Part shown: positions 37,501 to 49,600 of the stretch, one piece after another
Numbering within the stretch: position 1 is the stretch's first letter
How the letters are laid out: each line of letters opens with the position of its first letter
Source: Cyprinodon diabolis
Taxonomy: Eukaryota > Chordata > Actinopteri > Cyprinodontiformes > Cyprinodontidae
Reading direction: 5' to 3'
DNA length: 64,000 nt
NCBI GenBank assembly: GCA_030533445.1
Contig: CM060068.1
Location: forward strand, 20,675,510 to 20,739,509
Notes under the pieces: generated by a model
Database searches by the model: none
Told to the model about the DNA's origin: nothing
Seen by the model: the letters and a program-made list of their open reading frames with translations, nothing else
Program-made: the position numbers and the translations under genes

Positions 37501-39724
37501 GTATAAAATAACTATGCATAATGATTGTCTAGAAAAGTCACATTATATTAATAGTATTATCTTGTATAAACATACCGTGACTCTAAAATTAAACTAGTTA
37601 TTAATTTGTGACACTGACTTCTGTCTTGTGATTTATCTTAAGTTTTTAACCTGTCAAGTTTTTTTTTTTTTTTTAACATTACAATTTATATTTTTCCAAG
37701 CACACAACAGTTTAAAGCAAAGTTTGATTTGAAAAGAATGTGAAAGAAGGATTGAAAAGCATGTTAACACGGTAATGTATGCTTGAGTTCACTATCTGAC
37801 GCATGCATATACACACCAGGAACCTGTAAACTTAAAAAATAATGAATTACAAAAAACATTTAAAAAGCAAACATGTTTCATTGATATATATACAAAAACG
37901 AATATTAGGAACTATATTTATCAAACATTACAATGGGCAAGTGGTAAAAATCCTTAACGTCAACCCCTGTATGTTATTTGTGTTATTTATCTCATAGCAA
38001 GATTGACAAACACACTTTAAGTGTACAAAAAAATTACTAATACAATGCTATCAGGGACACGAAGTAGAGGATCAAAGTCTACAATACAGGAAAGACCCAT
38101 AATAGACAGAAGATCCAGAACTTCTAACCAACTTTCAAATGTACTTGTTTGCTGTCAACTCTAAAGTGTTATGGTGTTGCATCAAATTCCGTATTCTTCA
38201 CACACTTATGGGACATGATGTCCAGGACTAAGATAAACATCTAAAGCAGTTCAGTCCCTCCTTGCAAGCTTGGCAATACCAGCAGTCTAATTGCACATCA
38301 GAAGTTAGACTCTCAAGGAAGTGATTGTTTTTCAAACCTGTTGGAATGAAGACAAATCTCACTACATTCTGGTTTTTACCTGTTCCATTTCTTAGCTGCT
38401 TATAATTCTTCTACTGGTGTATTGTTTCTTATTTACTGTATATGTGAACAACAATATTTTTTTTGTAATCAAAATGGCAACAAAAAAAATACTTCCTGGA
38501 GATTGGGTTCTTATAAGATAGGGTCAAAATGTATTCCCCTTTAAAACTCCTTGTGGAGCCCAGGTTTTCCGCTGCCTGAATAATGTTGTGTCCACCTCTC
38601 TTAATTTCACCTGACCGATGCAGCCAGACTACAAAACGTTTGAAGTTTTCCGCTGGAATTTGTATCAGATGCATGTGTTAACAGCTTTACTAAAGACACT
38701 TGGAGTTTGCGTGACGCCACTGGTTAAATAAAAGCATATTAGATAGACTCTTTATTGATCAAAATACATGAACTGCAAACCCAGCAATTCTATTCAAATG
38801 CTACTGTAGACCATACAATGAAGTGACAGACAGACAAAAAGCCTTCCCACATCAATTTATGTAGTAGTGCAAATATACAAAAAATTGATCAGCAATAAAG
38901 GTACACTGTGCATTGAATGCTTTGCGCACATGTTTCAGTTGGTTGAGCAAAAGGGTAACAGCTCAGCATCCGAGCTGGAAATTAGTTTGTCACTTGGATT
39001 ACTTCAAACTTCTCTATGTGTCTATTTTACACAAAGATTTTATATACATTAGGGTAGCTAATATGTATCTGAAGATTTTGTATTAAGATTCTGCATTAGC
39101 AAATATGTTATGGGAAACAACTTTATTAATTTACATATTCATTTAGTTTACCCACTGTATATTTTCCTCATATTACAAAACCCTTCTAGCTAAATAATTG
39201 TATCTAATTAAAGCAAAACAGACTGTTTATTTGGTTTATGTGTGAGTATATATATGTACCTAAGATCCTGAATGACATTACCTCTGGTCCAGTTGTACAT
39301 TTTATTAAAGTCCCATTTAACAGTTTCACATGATGTACAGCAGTAGATAAAAGACTTGATCAAATCACTCAGTAGATTTTTGTGTTTTTATTCTTCTGGA
39401 ATACATTTCCCCTTGCAAGTCTCAATGCATCTACACCTACTGTATTTTAAGTTGACCAGGTTTAACCTTGAAACAGTCTCTACATTACTGTTTATAAGCA
39501 AACCTTGAAGTTTTATTGCAATGGAAGCAGAGTAAATCATCAGTGTTTTAAACCTTTAGTGTGTTTGTATGTCCTCAGAAGCAGAAACACAGCGCTTAGC
39601 TGGAGGCTAAGCGTAATTTAACCTTAGAGACATACTATTCTGCATAGTGTTGTACTGTGATTTGAGGTCAGTGAGACAGATGAAACACTGTTGCAACAAT
39701 TAAGAAGACACACAAATTCAGATA
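34508..39724. other. fign intron 2 segment, mostly unique AT-rich sequence
   Basis: No gene recognised. A two-copy 18-base tandem unit TTCGGGCCAATTCTCCAG lies at 37291-37325. Sequence near 38735-38760 (TTTATTGATCAAAATAC) resembles the tail of a fish SINE and may be a short fragment. A minus-strand open stretch at 38429-38674 has no recognisable relatives. Confidence 0.4.
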
Positions 39725-40092
39725 CTAAGTTTCCTCCGCGTAAATCCCTCCTGAACAATGAAAATACGTTATGATGAAGAGGCATCCGAAAGCCGACATG
39801 GCCAACAAGAGAAGTAAGACTGAAGCAACTAAAAAGATAGGAGAAAATTTACTTAATTCTTCTAAATATTTAATTTCGAAGACTTGATGATTCAGGGGGT
39901 ATTCTGATTTAATTTTATCAGGAGCCCATCGTTGTTTTAAAGGAAAACCCGGTCAGCAAGGAATAACCAATGGATCATTATCTATACCTAAAACGAATAC
40001 ATTTGCGGCGATTTAATGAATGTAGCGTTAATCAAAAGAAGAAAATTAAAACAATATTTTTCGTAGTGATCACTGAGTCCGGGAGCGGCCAT
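39725..40092 (-). pseudogene. Unrecognised two-membrane-segment reading frame, frameshifted
   Basis: On the minus strand an ATG at 40092 in context CAAAATGGCCGCTCC opens 34 codons (MAAPGLSDHYEKYC, then hydrophobic FNFLLLINATFI) ending in TAG at 39988-39990. A different frame then reads VFVLGIDNDPLVIPC, a TGA at 39953-39955, and a further 75 codons: PGFPLKQRWAPDKIKSEYPL, a mixed charged stretch, a strong hydrophobic segment (PIFLVASVLLLLLAMSAFGC), and the end FHCSGGIYAEET. Taken together this resembles a small protein with two membrane segments broken by one frameshift and one stop. I do not recognise the family. It may be a decayed gene, a retrocopy, or chance. It sits in fign intron 2 on the same strand. 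Confidence 0.3.
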
Positions 40093-40440
40093 TTTGCCCA
40101 AATATAGTAACACCTCACTCCTCACACCTTCAGGCAGAAATGTCAAAATAGTTATTTCACCTTTCCAATTCATGATACACCACATACAGGTTACTGCGGT
40201 GCTGGTCGTTGGATTGCCAACTTGAAGAGGAAGGATTTGCCATCCAACTTCTGGTCAGAGAAAAAACACATCATTAATCCGTTACTCTCTGCTTTGCATA
40301 GTACATTGGTCGTCACCATCATGGATAATAGCGCGAGGTGACAAACACCAGATACAGCACTGGGACTTGCTCAACAGCCGATACCGCACCGTGACGTCAC
40401 AAACCGGTGGGTGGCAGTAGTGTTCTTTGACAAACATGGA
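40085..40440 (-). promoter_or_regulatory. Promoter-like segment with CRE and YY1/TISU-like motif
   Basis: Upstream of the 40092 ATG lies a more CpG-containing patch within AT-rich intron. It holds a perfect palindromic CRE, TGACGTCA, at 40392-40399, and the ATG itself lies in CAAAATGGCCGC, close to the YY1/TISU consensus. Together they look like a small housekeeping promoter, but no transcript is known from sequence alone. Confidence 0.3.
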
Positions 40441-40549
40441 TGTCTTCAGTGAAGCACATTCAAATGAAATTACTCTTAATTAAAAACACTTATCATTTAT
40501 TGAAAATTATGTAATAATTTCATATTTAAAGTATTTAAGAAGTTTGTAT

Positions 40550-40653
40550 TCTGAATGTGACCGGACTTTTCCAGAGGGTCGGATCTGGAGACCGAACCGG
40601 GGACTTGCAACCTTCTCAGAGCACAAGCGCACTGCAATAACCACCAGGCCAAC
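40550..40653 (-). repeat. tRNA-derived SINE head fragment
   Basis: The reverse strand reads GGCCTGGTGGTTATTGCAGT as a box A-like segment, then GTTGCAAGTCCCCGGTTCGG as a box B region. Only the tRNA-related head of about 100 bases is present and no SINE tail is visible. It differs from the SINE family at 1055 and 3687. Confidence 0.55.
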
Positions 40654-43600
40654 ACTATCAAAATGTGTTTTATCAATTTTTTTCATCAATTACTAATCAA
40701 ACTTTGTGTTTTGACAAATTAATCCATAGGTATGGGAAAGCTGAAACAAATTGGTTTCAAAATTATTTGTATCAAGAGCAGAATAAAAGCTGTAAATCCC
40801 TGTGAGGCAGCCAAATAAGAGACGATTGTCTTCAGAGAATTCAGAGCTTTGGCAGAAATGAGAGATGTGCAAAGAAAATTATTCCACAGCATTCCTTAAT
40901 AGATTATGAAATGAAGGAAAGAAAAAGGGTCAATTTGAGTCACAAAGCAATTGTGAAACATAAATGAGATAATTAACAGAAATCAAGAGGAGGACATTTC
41001 AAATACGTTGCCATTTTCTTTGTTCAATGCAGATTTTTTATAATATCCATCAGTTTCTCAGATAAGACACAAAGACTGGCACAAAATAAATCACAAGCAC
41101 AAGGTCGGATTGGCTCCTTTTCATTGTGCAGTTCTTTATGTGGTTTAAAAACATGGCGCTTCAACAATGTGCTACATTTGCATGTTCAGAATTCAACCAA
41201 TTAAAAGCTAATTAATTAGACACAATTCTATTAAGAAACAAATCCCAGTCATCAATATACACAACCAAGGGTCACCCATTGCTTAAATGCAAATTGGTTT
41301 CTTGCACCACGTGGACGAAAGAATAGCACAATAGCACTATTGGAAGTCACAATAAACAGTTTGGCACGCATATATTTGTCGGAGCATGAACTCATCAGTG
41401 CTGATTGATTTTACTTCCCTGGATAGAAAGCCGAGCCGTTGGTTCGAAATACAGATCTCTATCAACGGGCCGCTTCTGGGTCACTCTTCTGGGAATTGAA
41501 TTCCCTTTAGTGATCGTCCTGTTATGGTAAACACTTGCAAATATTTCGAGAAAAGCTTCCAATTGTGTACGTGAGAAAAAAAAGAGATGCACACTTAAAT
41601 CTTGGCATACAATATTTGTCTAATACTTTAGATTACAGATAAACATAATTTGAAGTTATATTTGCATTGTGCTTTTGACGAGGGTTTAGATGTAAACAAC
41701 AATTCAATATCTGTTTCAAATTTTCCAAAACCAATTTCCAGAGGCTCTCATCTGCTAATGCTTTAGATAATCTTAGATTTTCTTTATGAATCCACAATTT
41801 TTTCCAGCATTAAAAAGGAAATGACGAAACTATCATGGAAACATTATCAAAGAGGCAAAAAACACATGATCACCAACATATAATGAAGAGGTCTCATTGT
41901 AGCGTAACAGGTAGTTACTATTGTTGCCAAAAGAATGACATGCTTTGATGCTACTAATTGCAACGTGTTTTTCATGCCTACAGAGATATAATGTTACCTT
42001 GATTGTGAAATCACAAACTCCCAATAATACATCTTGCCAGAAGACAACAGATTTCTTAGCTCTCTATACAAAAATGATTTGGGCGGATGAACTGCAGTGA
42101 CGGTTATGACGTCAACCAGAAGCGTAACCCTAAAGCAAAACAAATATAGCTGCGTTGGTTTTATCTGGAATACGATCTAGTTCTTTTTTTTAAACGTGCT
42201 AAAGGCGCCTTGTTGACTGGAAAGATGTTTGCATATTCATATGTCCAGATTTATCAGTTAACTTTGCAGGTTACGAAACAAATCAGGAATGTAAAATGTC
42301 ACACGACCGCTACTGTACATGGGAAGCAGGTGCCTCTTGATTTATCAGCTCAAGGAATTGAACTAAATGTCCCTCCTTTTTGCAAACACTTTCTTCAGAT
42401 GGTTACTGTTCAGAATTAAAAATGAACTACATGTGTCTATCTGGCTTATGCCAGTTTAGATATGATGTGCTATAGTTCGATAACTAAAAAACTTAACCTG
42501 ATCCAATCTGAACCTTATAATCCTAACTATTACATGAAGCCTTTTAAATTTTCTTAGAGCTGAATGTGATATTTTTATTTCTATTTGTGAAAATAATACA
42601 CATATCAAGCATTTAAACCAAGACTGAAGCAATTAGATAAATCATGGCAAATGTATTATTCAATCAATAATGAAATTTATTTCCCCTTTCGGATTAATAA
42701 AGTATTTCTGAATTGAATTTAATAATAAAATATTTGTTATCTGAAAAAAAAAACACTTAAAGCAGTAATTAAGACAAAACTGTACCAAAAATATATTTAC
42801 ATTTAAGATTACAGGACCTTCTCTGTCTGTAAATATACTCCCAAACAAACTTCCCAATAACCATAGTTTTAGCTTCTAGATTCTATAAATAATAAAGTGA
42901 TAAATAATCACTTGTTAAGCACCACTATGTGATAACTGCTATCTATTACTACTTTGTTAATGGAAGAAAAAAAATCAATAAATTAGATTATTATATTTAG
43001 CTGCAGCACTAACTAAAACCATCTTAGAATCAGACAAACATAAAAAGAATATGCATTATATGAACAAGTTCAAATAAACTGAACCATTCTTTAATGACAT
43101 TTAAACCCAATATTATCGATATTAGTGGTAGGTTTAGTTTTAGACCAATGGTTTTTACTTGACCAACTTGTCTTTTTTCTGACTGGAAGAAACATTTTTG
43201 TATTGGCAGAGCAGTGGTGCCAACTTGAATGTAACAGAAATTGGCAGGAGGTGGAGATTAGGGTAATGGTTAGTGGACCTTCCAGTCTCATATACTTGGA
43301 GTTCATCACCAAAGAGGAGTCATCAAATCACCAACAGAAACAATCAAATTAACAATTAGAAATATTTGATTTTGGAATGCTGTTAAAGTTTGTTTTGTTT
43401 TTTTCACTGATTATATCAAAGAGTATTTATAATCTTCAAAATGCCACAGTGTTAAAAATCAAAAAGCTGAATGAAACTAGATCAAATTTAATTTCTATAT
43501 GGAACAAACTTCTTTAAGCACAGTTATTAATTAACTTAACCAGACAGCCAAAAGCAGAAGAGATTTCTAGTTTCAGAAAATTCATGTATCGTCTCATCAG

Positions 43601-45914
43601 AAACATGCATCGTCAAATTCCTAATGCTTCATGATGTCTCTTTGCATGGCTCAAATATGTTCCTCACTGCAACCTTCTTGTGTCTGTCTTGCATTTGGCA
43701 GCTTTCCCTGTGAAACACTGAATGCTTACAAATAAAAGTGGGCAAACGGCCTACTGGCAGAAATGAGGCAAAAAAAAAAACATTTACTCCTCTGTTTATT
43801 TGTTAGGTTTTTCACCTTTGTTAAGAGTTAGGTGCTTGCTGTTAAATAAACTGTTAAATATATCCCCCTCTGGGTAGTGCAAGCTCCCTTGATGAATTGT
43901 GAACAGCAAACAGAAAGGATACTGGTCCACTTTGTACAAGGCAATTCATGCAGCCTTGTTCATTTGGGTATGCATGAAGAAACAATACCCTACTGGGAGC
44001 ACTCTGAGTTTCAAACACTCGGGGTCAACTACACAGGCAGATTCAAAATGTGTAGCCTGTGGCCACTGAAGTCTGGAATCTACCTCCCTCCTGGCTGGGT
44101 GACGTTGCATGTTCTATTTACAGACCGAGGGTTGAAGTGAGGCTGCAGGGAGTGTAACACTGACCTACATGACCTGTGGCCTAGAAAAGCTGCCTGAAGC
44201 ACAGCACACCAAAAACTCCTCACTCCTTCTTATGCAGTCTTTCAAAGGCAAGCCAAACCTTTTGCACACAGCATATGTCTTTTGATGCCAAATGATTTGC
44301 ATCCTTTTTTTATTCACGTCTTTGTCTTGTCACTGTACACGTACCGTTGTTGAAGCCAGATGCCCACTCGCTGAAGTCTCAAGTGGGAGGATGGAAAAGA
44401 ACGCCGAAGAGGAGAAACTGTTTTACTTTCAGGCCCAGTGTCTACAGGCCACATGTCTTCAGTCATCTGTCACTAGTTTACATACATGCTATGACACTTC
44501 CCCTCTCACTGGGAACCCGTTGTCACCACTCGCCCGCCAGCGAGAGCTTACTGGGTGCTAGATGGGTCTCCCCCAGGTACCTCTAGGGAGCCGCATTAGG
44601 CCTAACTGACAGACTGACAGCAGCATGCAGACACACATGCACACAGTCCATCCCCTTTTCTTCAAGCAGCGCTCCCTCATCCTACGGCGCAACAGCTCAC
44701 ATTCTCCCAAGGCACAGCACACTTTGCATAAACCAGTGAGTTTGCTTTACATCAATTTTTTTCCTTTTTTTTCCAGACAGAAAAATTATTTTTCAACCCT
44801 CTAGCCTCTTCGTGCAACGTGAAATTTTGAAATGAATAATGGAAACAACAGAGCTGAAAACTCATGGGATCCATTTAAAAATGTGGAGAGGCGATGCAGT
44901 CAGGGTTTGGGCTGCACAAATATAACCCTCCAAGTAAATGAGTCTACTTTTATACTTCACTTTATAGAACTGCTGGTTTGAACCATGTGCAGAGCTAATA
45001 GTGCCAAGAATGATGTTTTACTGTACATTTTCCTCTGAATAAAGAGAACATTAGGAGAAAACAACAAGCAGGGCCGGTCAACAGGACAAATGAGTTTATT
45101 TTAAGGTAGGAGGAGTTTAAACTATGTTTAACTCTTTTCAGCATAAACTTCAGTTTAATATTTCCATCTTAGCTTCCCATAGCCTTACAACAGCTATGAT
45201 AAGTCAACACAACTCTTTGAGGCAATCTTCTGATAACAAATTATCATGATGCCGAGTGATAACTGTTCATTTCTCATCTTTTGCCCCATTTCTTTTCTGA
45301 TTTGAATTAACTTAATATGATGTGGGCTTTAAGTAAGACTATGAAAAAGACACATTCAGACATTATTCAAATATACTCAAAACTACAGCATATGGAGATG
45401 TGCTGTACCGGTTGAAATCTAAAAAATCTAATCCTAATCCAATCTGTTTACACAAATGATTAATGTAAGCACTGTCCTTTAGGTTTCTGAGCACTATCAG
45501 GTTTATTCAGGGTGTGAGATAGAGCAAGACTTTAAGAAGACAACAGAAAAATTGAGGAAAGGATAACAAATTATCCTTTTTAATCTAGATTTAGAGACCG
45601 TGGCAAACTTTGACAACTTTGACACCTGAAGTGTTTAGAAAACATCCCTGATCCATTACTGGTAATGGAAATAATAGTATCAAAGTATACAGGCCTGGAC
45701 CTAAAATCTCAAGTAAAAACAAGTTGACATAATTTTTTTGCTTCTTTCTGTTTCTGTTTGAAGCTTTTGTAACCCACTGGTTAGTAATACATGACTCAGT
45801 TTTTCTCATACCTTATGTTTTTAACTGCTGTTCTCTGTTTGGGTAATATCGGTCGATCAAACCTTGTGCTAATAATGTATCAGCTGAATTTCAGTATCTG
45901 TTACCACTTAAAGC
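40654..45914. other. fign intron 2 segment, unique sequence
   Basis: No gene recognised. 43860-44720 is less AT-rich and repeat-free, and could be conserved regulatory sequence. A short piece at 42680-42718 (CCCCTTTCGGATTAATAAAG) matches the tail common to fish SINE/LINE copies. Confidence 0.4.
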
Positions 45915-46660
45915 TGCAATATCAGGGCGCATCAAAAGGTCCAGCAGCACTATTCGAGCAGCGGGAGCAGTGCATCTTGACGCATCTGAAGCAGAGCCTC
46001 ATAAGGTTCTGAGCATCTGACGGGCGTGGTGCTCTTTACAGGCAGCAGATTCTGGAGCAGGAAAAAATTTTTTCTTGCCCGATGCGCCACATCAACCAAT
46101 CAGAGAAGCTGCACTGTTGATGCAGAGCGCTATGATCATTCCTCTGAAACATTTTATTAATGCCTAAATTAATTTGAAATGTGGAAACCATATTTGCTTT
46201 TATTATTCTGGTGTTTGCAGTTTGTAGCACATACCTGAAAAACGTTAACATCTACTTCCAGTCGCCCTGAACAGTACGGGAAAACCCGCATGAGGCGACC
46301 CGGACTGAGACAGGTGCCACTGAGGATTCCCAGTGACTGCGCATATTGCTATGTGGGGGTCTGCATGATCCCAACAGCGAAATAATATTTTAAGGCAGGA
46401 TCAAAATCTTGAGGAACTGACTGCACAGGCGATGTTTTAAGGTGGACTTTCTTGCATACAACTATATTCAAACTAATTTTTACCCACTTATAACAGCAAA
46501 TATAGCAAAGCCGCTTTCTGCCATTGAACACAGGAGCAGCAGAAGAATCAGACGCATCTGGACACACTTTAATGGATGCCATAGGGGCATCAAAGATACT
46601 CTTGAGGCGCATCTGACCTTAATGTGTACAAGCATCAAAAATGAAGCAGCAGGTGCTTTT
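45915..46660. repeat. Unclassified repeat-like patch with recurrent GCATCTGA motif
   Basis: Against an AT-rich background this patch is richer in GC and repeats the core GCATCTG in GACGCATCTGAAG, GAGCATCTGACGG, GACGCATCTGGAC and GGCGCATCTGACC. Its start (GGGCGCATCAAAAGGTCC) and its end (TTGAGGCGCATCTGACC) suggest a mobile element, but I could not match terminal repeats or coding sequence. Confidence 0.3.
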
Positions 46661-49600
46661 TTTGCTGCTGAAAAATGTTATGAACATAGCAATAGTCTTT
46701 AAAATAAATTCCGGTTTATTTACTCTTCACTGCAGGTCATTTGTGATGATGTAACCACAGCAATAGCACTAAGGATAGGGACAACAAAAACGTAGCGAGA
46801 TATAGGGAATAAATAGACCAGTGGTTTGGTAGTGCTAGCTATATTAACAGTGCTGGCTGGTAATATATGACATTGAAGACAGTAATGAATATAAATTACT
46901 TTTGCGTTTTATTTTAATAATAAAACCATGCTCTACTGCAACTCCTGCCTTACATAGTGACGTTTATGTTACGGTAAACATTTAGTGAGATCATATCAGA
47001 ATGGCTGAAAAAAAACAAAAAAATATATCACCTTTTAAATATAGAAGAGAAATATAATATTTGTAAAAACATGTCAAAGTTTTACTGAAAGAGAAATTCT
47101 AACTGGTACTTATTAATTTCTAAAACTAATTAATGCATGGATTTTATACGAACAAAAAGCAACAAATGCTTCTCTCCTTTTTTTTCCATAAATGTTTAAG
47201 CTCCATGCCTTTCTTCAGCACAGACTGGTGTAGTCATGTCACCATGCCACTGTAGACACCAGCTGCCTCGCCATAGCCTGTCACCTTAGACCTCCATGAC
47301 GGCACACACAAACACACACACCTACATACATGCACAAATCCCTCTCTCCTTGCTTCCCTTCCCTCCAGGCATCCTCGTCCCCCTCCTCTCTACACCATCA
47401 GGCAAACCCCAACCCGTCCCCTCTCGTCGCTGGCGCTCCAGGCTCCCTCTGCTCACGCCTGGCATGGGGCCAACCTGTCAACCACCCAACACCACAGAGG
47501 ATGAATGAATCACTACGAACTTTGCGAAAAACACTGATCACTCATATCTCATGTGATCATCGTTTCAGCTAATTGTCCCAAATTGATATTTGAGACAATT
47601 AGCAACGGAGGGGGCTAAAAAAGGGAGAACAAGAAAGACTCAAAGGATGAGCTTCTGTATTCAAAAGCATGCTGTTGAATGTTGATTTCAAAGTTAATCC
47701 AAGCATGTATTTTAATACATGAATTATAAAAGTGTAATTAAACTGCTACTAGAACTGCAAAGTGATTTGGTTTTATGTGCAAATAATATACTCAAAGTGA
47801 GTTATAGCCCCTGTCAGGATGTTGAAAATGTCAGAAACAAATTCTGTTTAGTGTCTTCATATTTTAAAGGAGCTTGATTTGATTAATTTCCAATCTACAC
47901 AAAAGATCTGGTATGCTCAAAACAATGGGGATGGTATGATTCTTTCATACCGTTTTACAAGCTTAGCTCCAATAGTTTACCCTCCAGCAACCTAATACCT
48001 GTTGCTGTACACTGCAGGTCAGCTGGCCTAACGAAGGCCACTCTGCTTATTTTTCCTTATCACAAAGCAGAGAGATTTGGCAGTTGGGAGCAAATTTTGG
48101 TCATGCAGGCATTCAGAGTGTTAAAAGAAAAGAAATTACAACCCTTATTTAGGTGATACTGTTTTAAAAATATAATTAACAAGCTAACAGACAGACAGCA
48201 AAAAAATAAAACTGGTTTTGGCAAACGGGATTAATGTAATAGTGTTACTTTCTTACATATAAATAATGTTACCCTTCTGTTTAAACCCAAAATAAATTGA
48301 AGCTGCCAGTTTAGGTTAGAAAATTTGCGTTCTAAGTTTTCTGTAATAAGTTTTCTAAGTTTTCTCTATAACATGTAGTATTTGGTTGCAAGATTATTCA
48401 AAAGAAATAAATCATCTTTTTCGCCAGTCCTCCTATGAAAGGCTTGTCGTTTTTTTTCATAATGTGAATCTGCCCAGCAGTTTTTACAAAAAAGCTAGAA
48501 GCACCTTGAAAGAAGGACAGAAACAGTGGCCTCTCCTCAACAAGGTTATTCAGAGATAAGCAACAGTACTCAGGCAGACAATGAGAGCCCAAAGTGGGAG
48601 CTATTTTCAAAAGTCACTAAATTGTAGAATTTGTTAATCATACTCTCTGAGTGTTAGGTCCTCAGACCCTGAGAATAAAAGCATGTATCTGTTTAAGGAA
48701 GCAAATCATAGGTTAAGGAATGGATTCGGACAAGTATTTATTTTTATGAAGAAAAAAACATGCTCATGCTGACATCCAGTGCTGTCGAAAGCCCTGCATT
48801 AAGGCCATGCACATGCAACAACATAAGAATGATTCAGTATGCTAGAAAGTAGAATCGCAGATTATAAAACAGTTTAAATGTCAAAAGGGCTACTTTTGCA
48901 AATTAAGATATTCCTAAAATGATCTGTTTTAATTATGAGTTGGATATACATTTAAATGCCACTTCTAAGCTAAATAAAGACTTTTGGACGCTTGACTAAA
49001 AACAAACAACAAAACAGGACTTTGCATCACTAATTAAAATGTAAATAGTGTAATGAGGACATCAGTGATTTAGACAAACGTCTCTTTGGCTGCCACAGGG
49101 GGTATGATAATTACAGAGGCGAATCTATGAATGCACATGAATCTCCTACAAGTCCAGATTAAAAGCCTTAGTGCTAAACCTAGTTTGGTGCACCTGGGGA
49201 TTGTCTATTCTAGCCAATCCCCAACAGGCTCTGAGCTGCCTCGTCTTCTTATGTGCAGACACCTCTTGTGAGGGAGATGAAACAAAGCCCCTGTTTCACC
49301 GTGTTGGAAAGCGGGGAAGAATAAGGAGTTGGAGGTAACAAATGCAGCACTTTGAGTAAATAATACCCCAACCAATGGCCTGAATTAAGTAGCCCTGCCT
49401 GTATAACACACTTACTGGCAATGTTGGTGTTATAATCAGTTATTCGGGGAACCCTGAACTCTTTGAGGATGTTTTGTTTAAGAAAATATAGGATACAATG
49501 TGTGAATTAATTTCTTTTAAACAAAGCAAAGAATTACTGACTACATTTGAACTAGCTTAGAAAACAAAACGGTAAAAAACTAAAATAAGCATGATGTTTT

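Noticed and set aside
38429..38674. 81-codon minus-strand frame starting MHLIQIPAENFKRFVVWLHR
   Set aside because: It looks protein-like at first, but no family is recognised and the tail is low-complexity Lys/Phe sequence, so it is kept only as unassigned.
38798..38830. Alternative fign exon 2 candidate ending TSLYG then GTC
   Set aside because: It lacks an in-phase ATG and an upstream acceptor. The copy at 53726-53760 has both and matches the conserved N-terminus.
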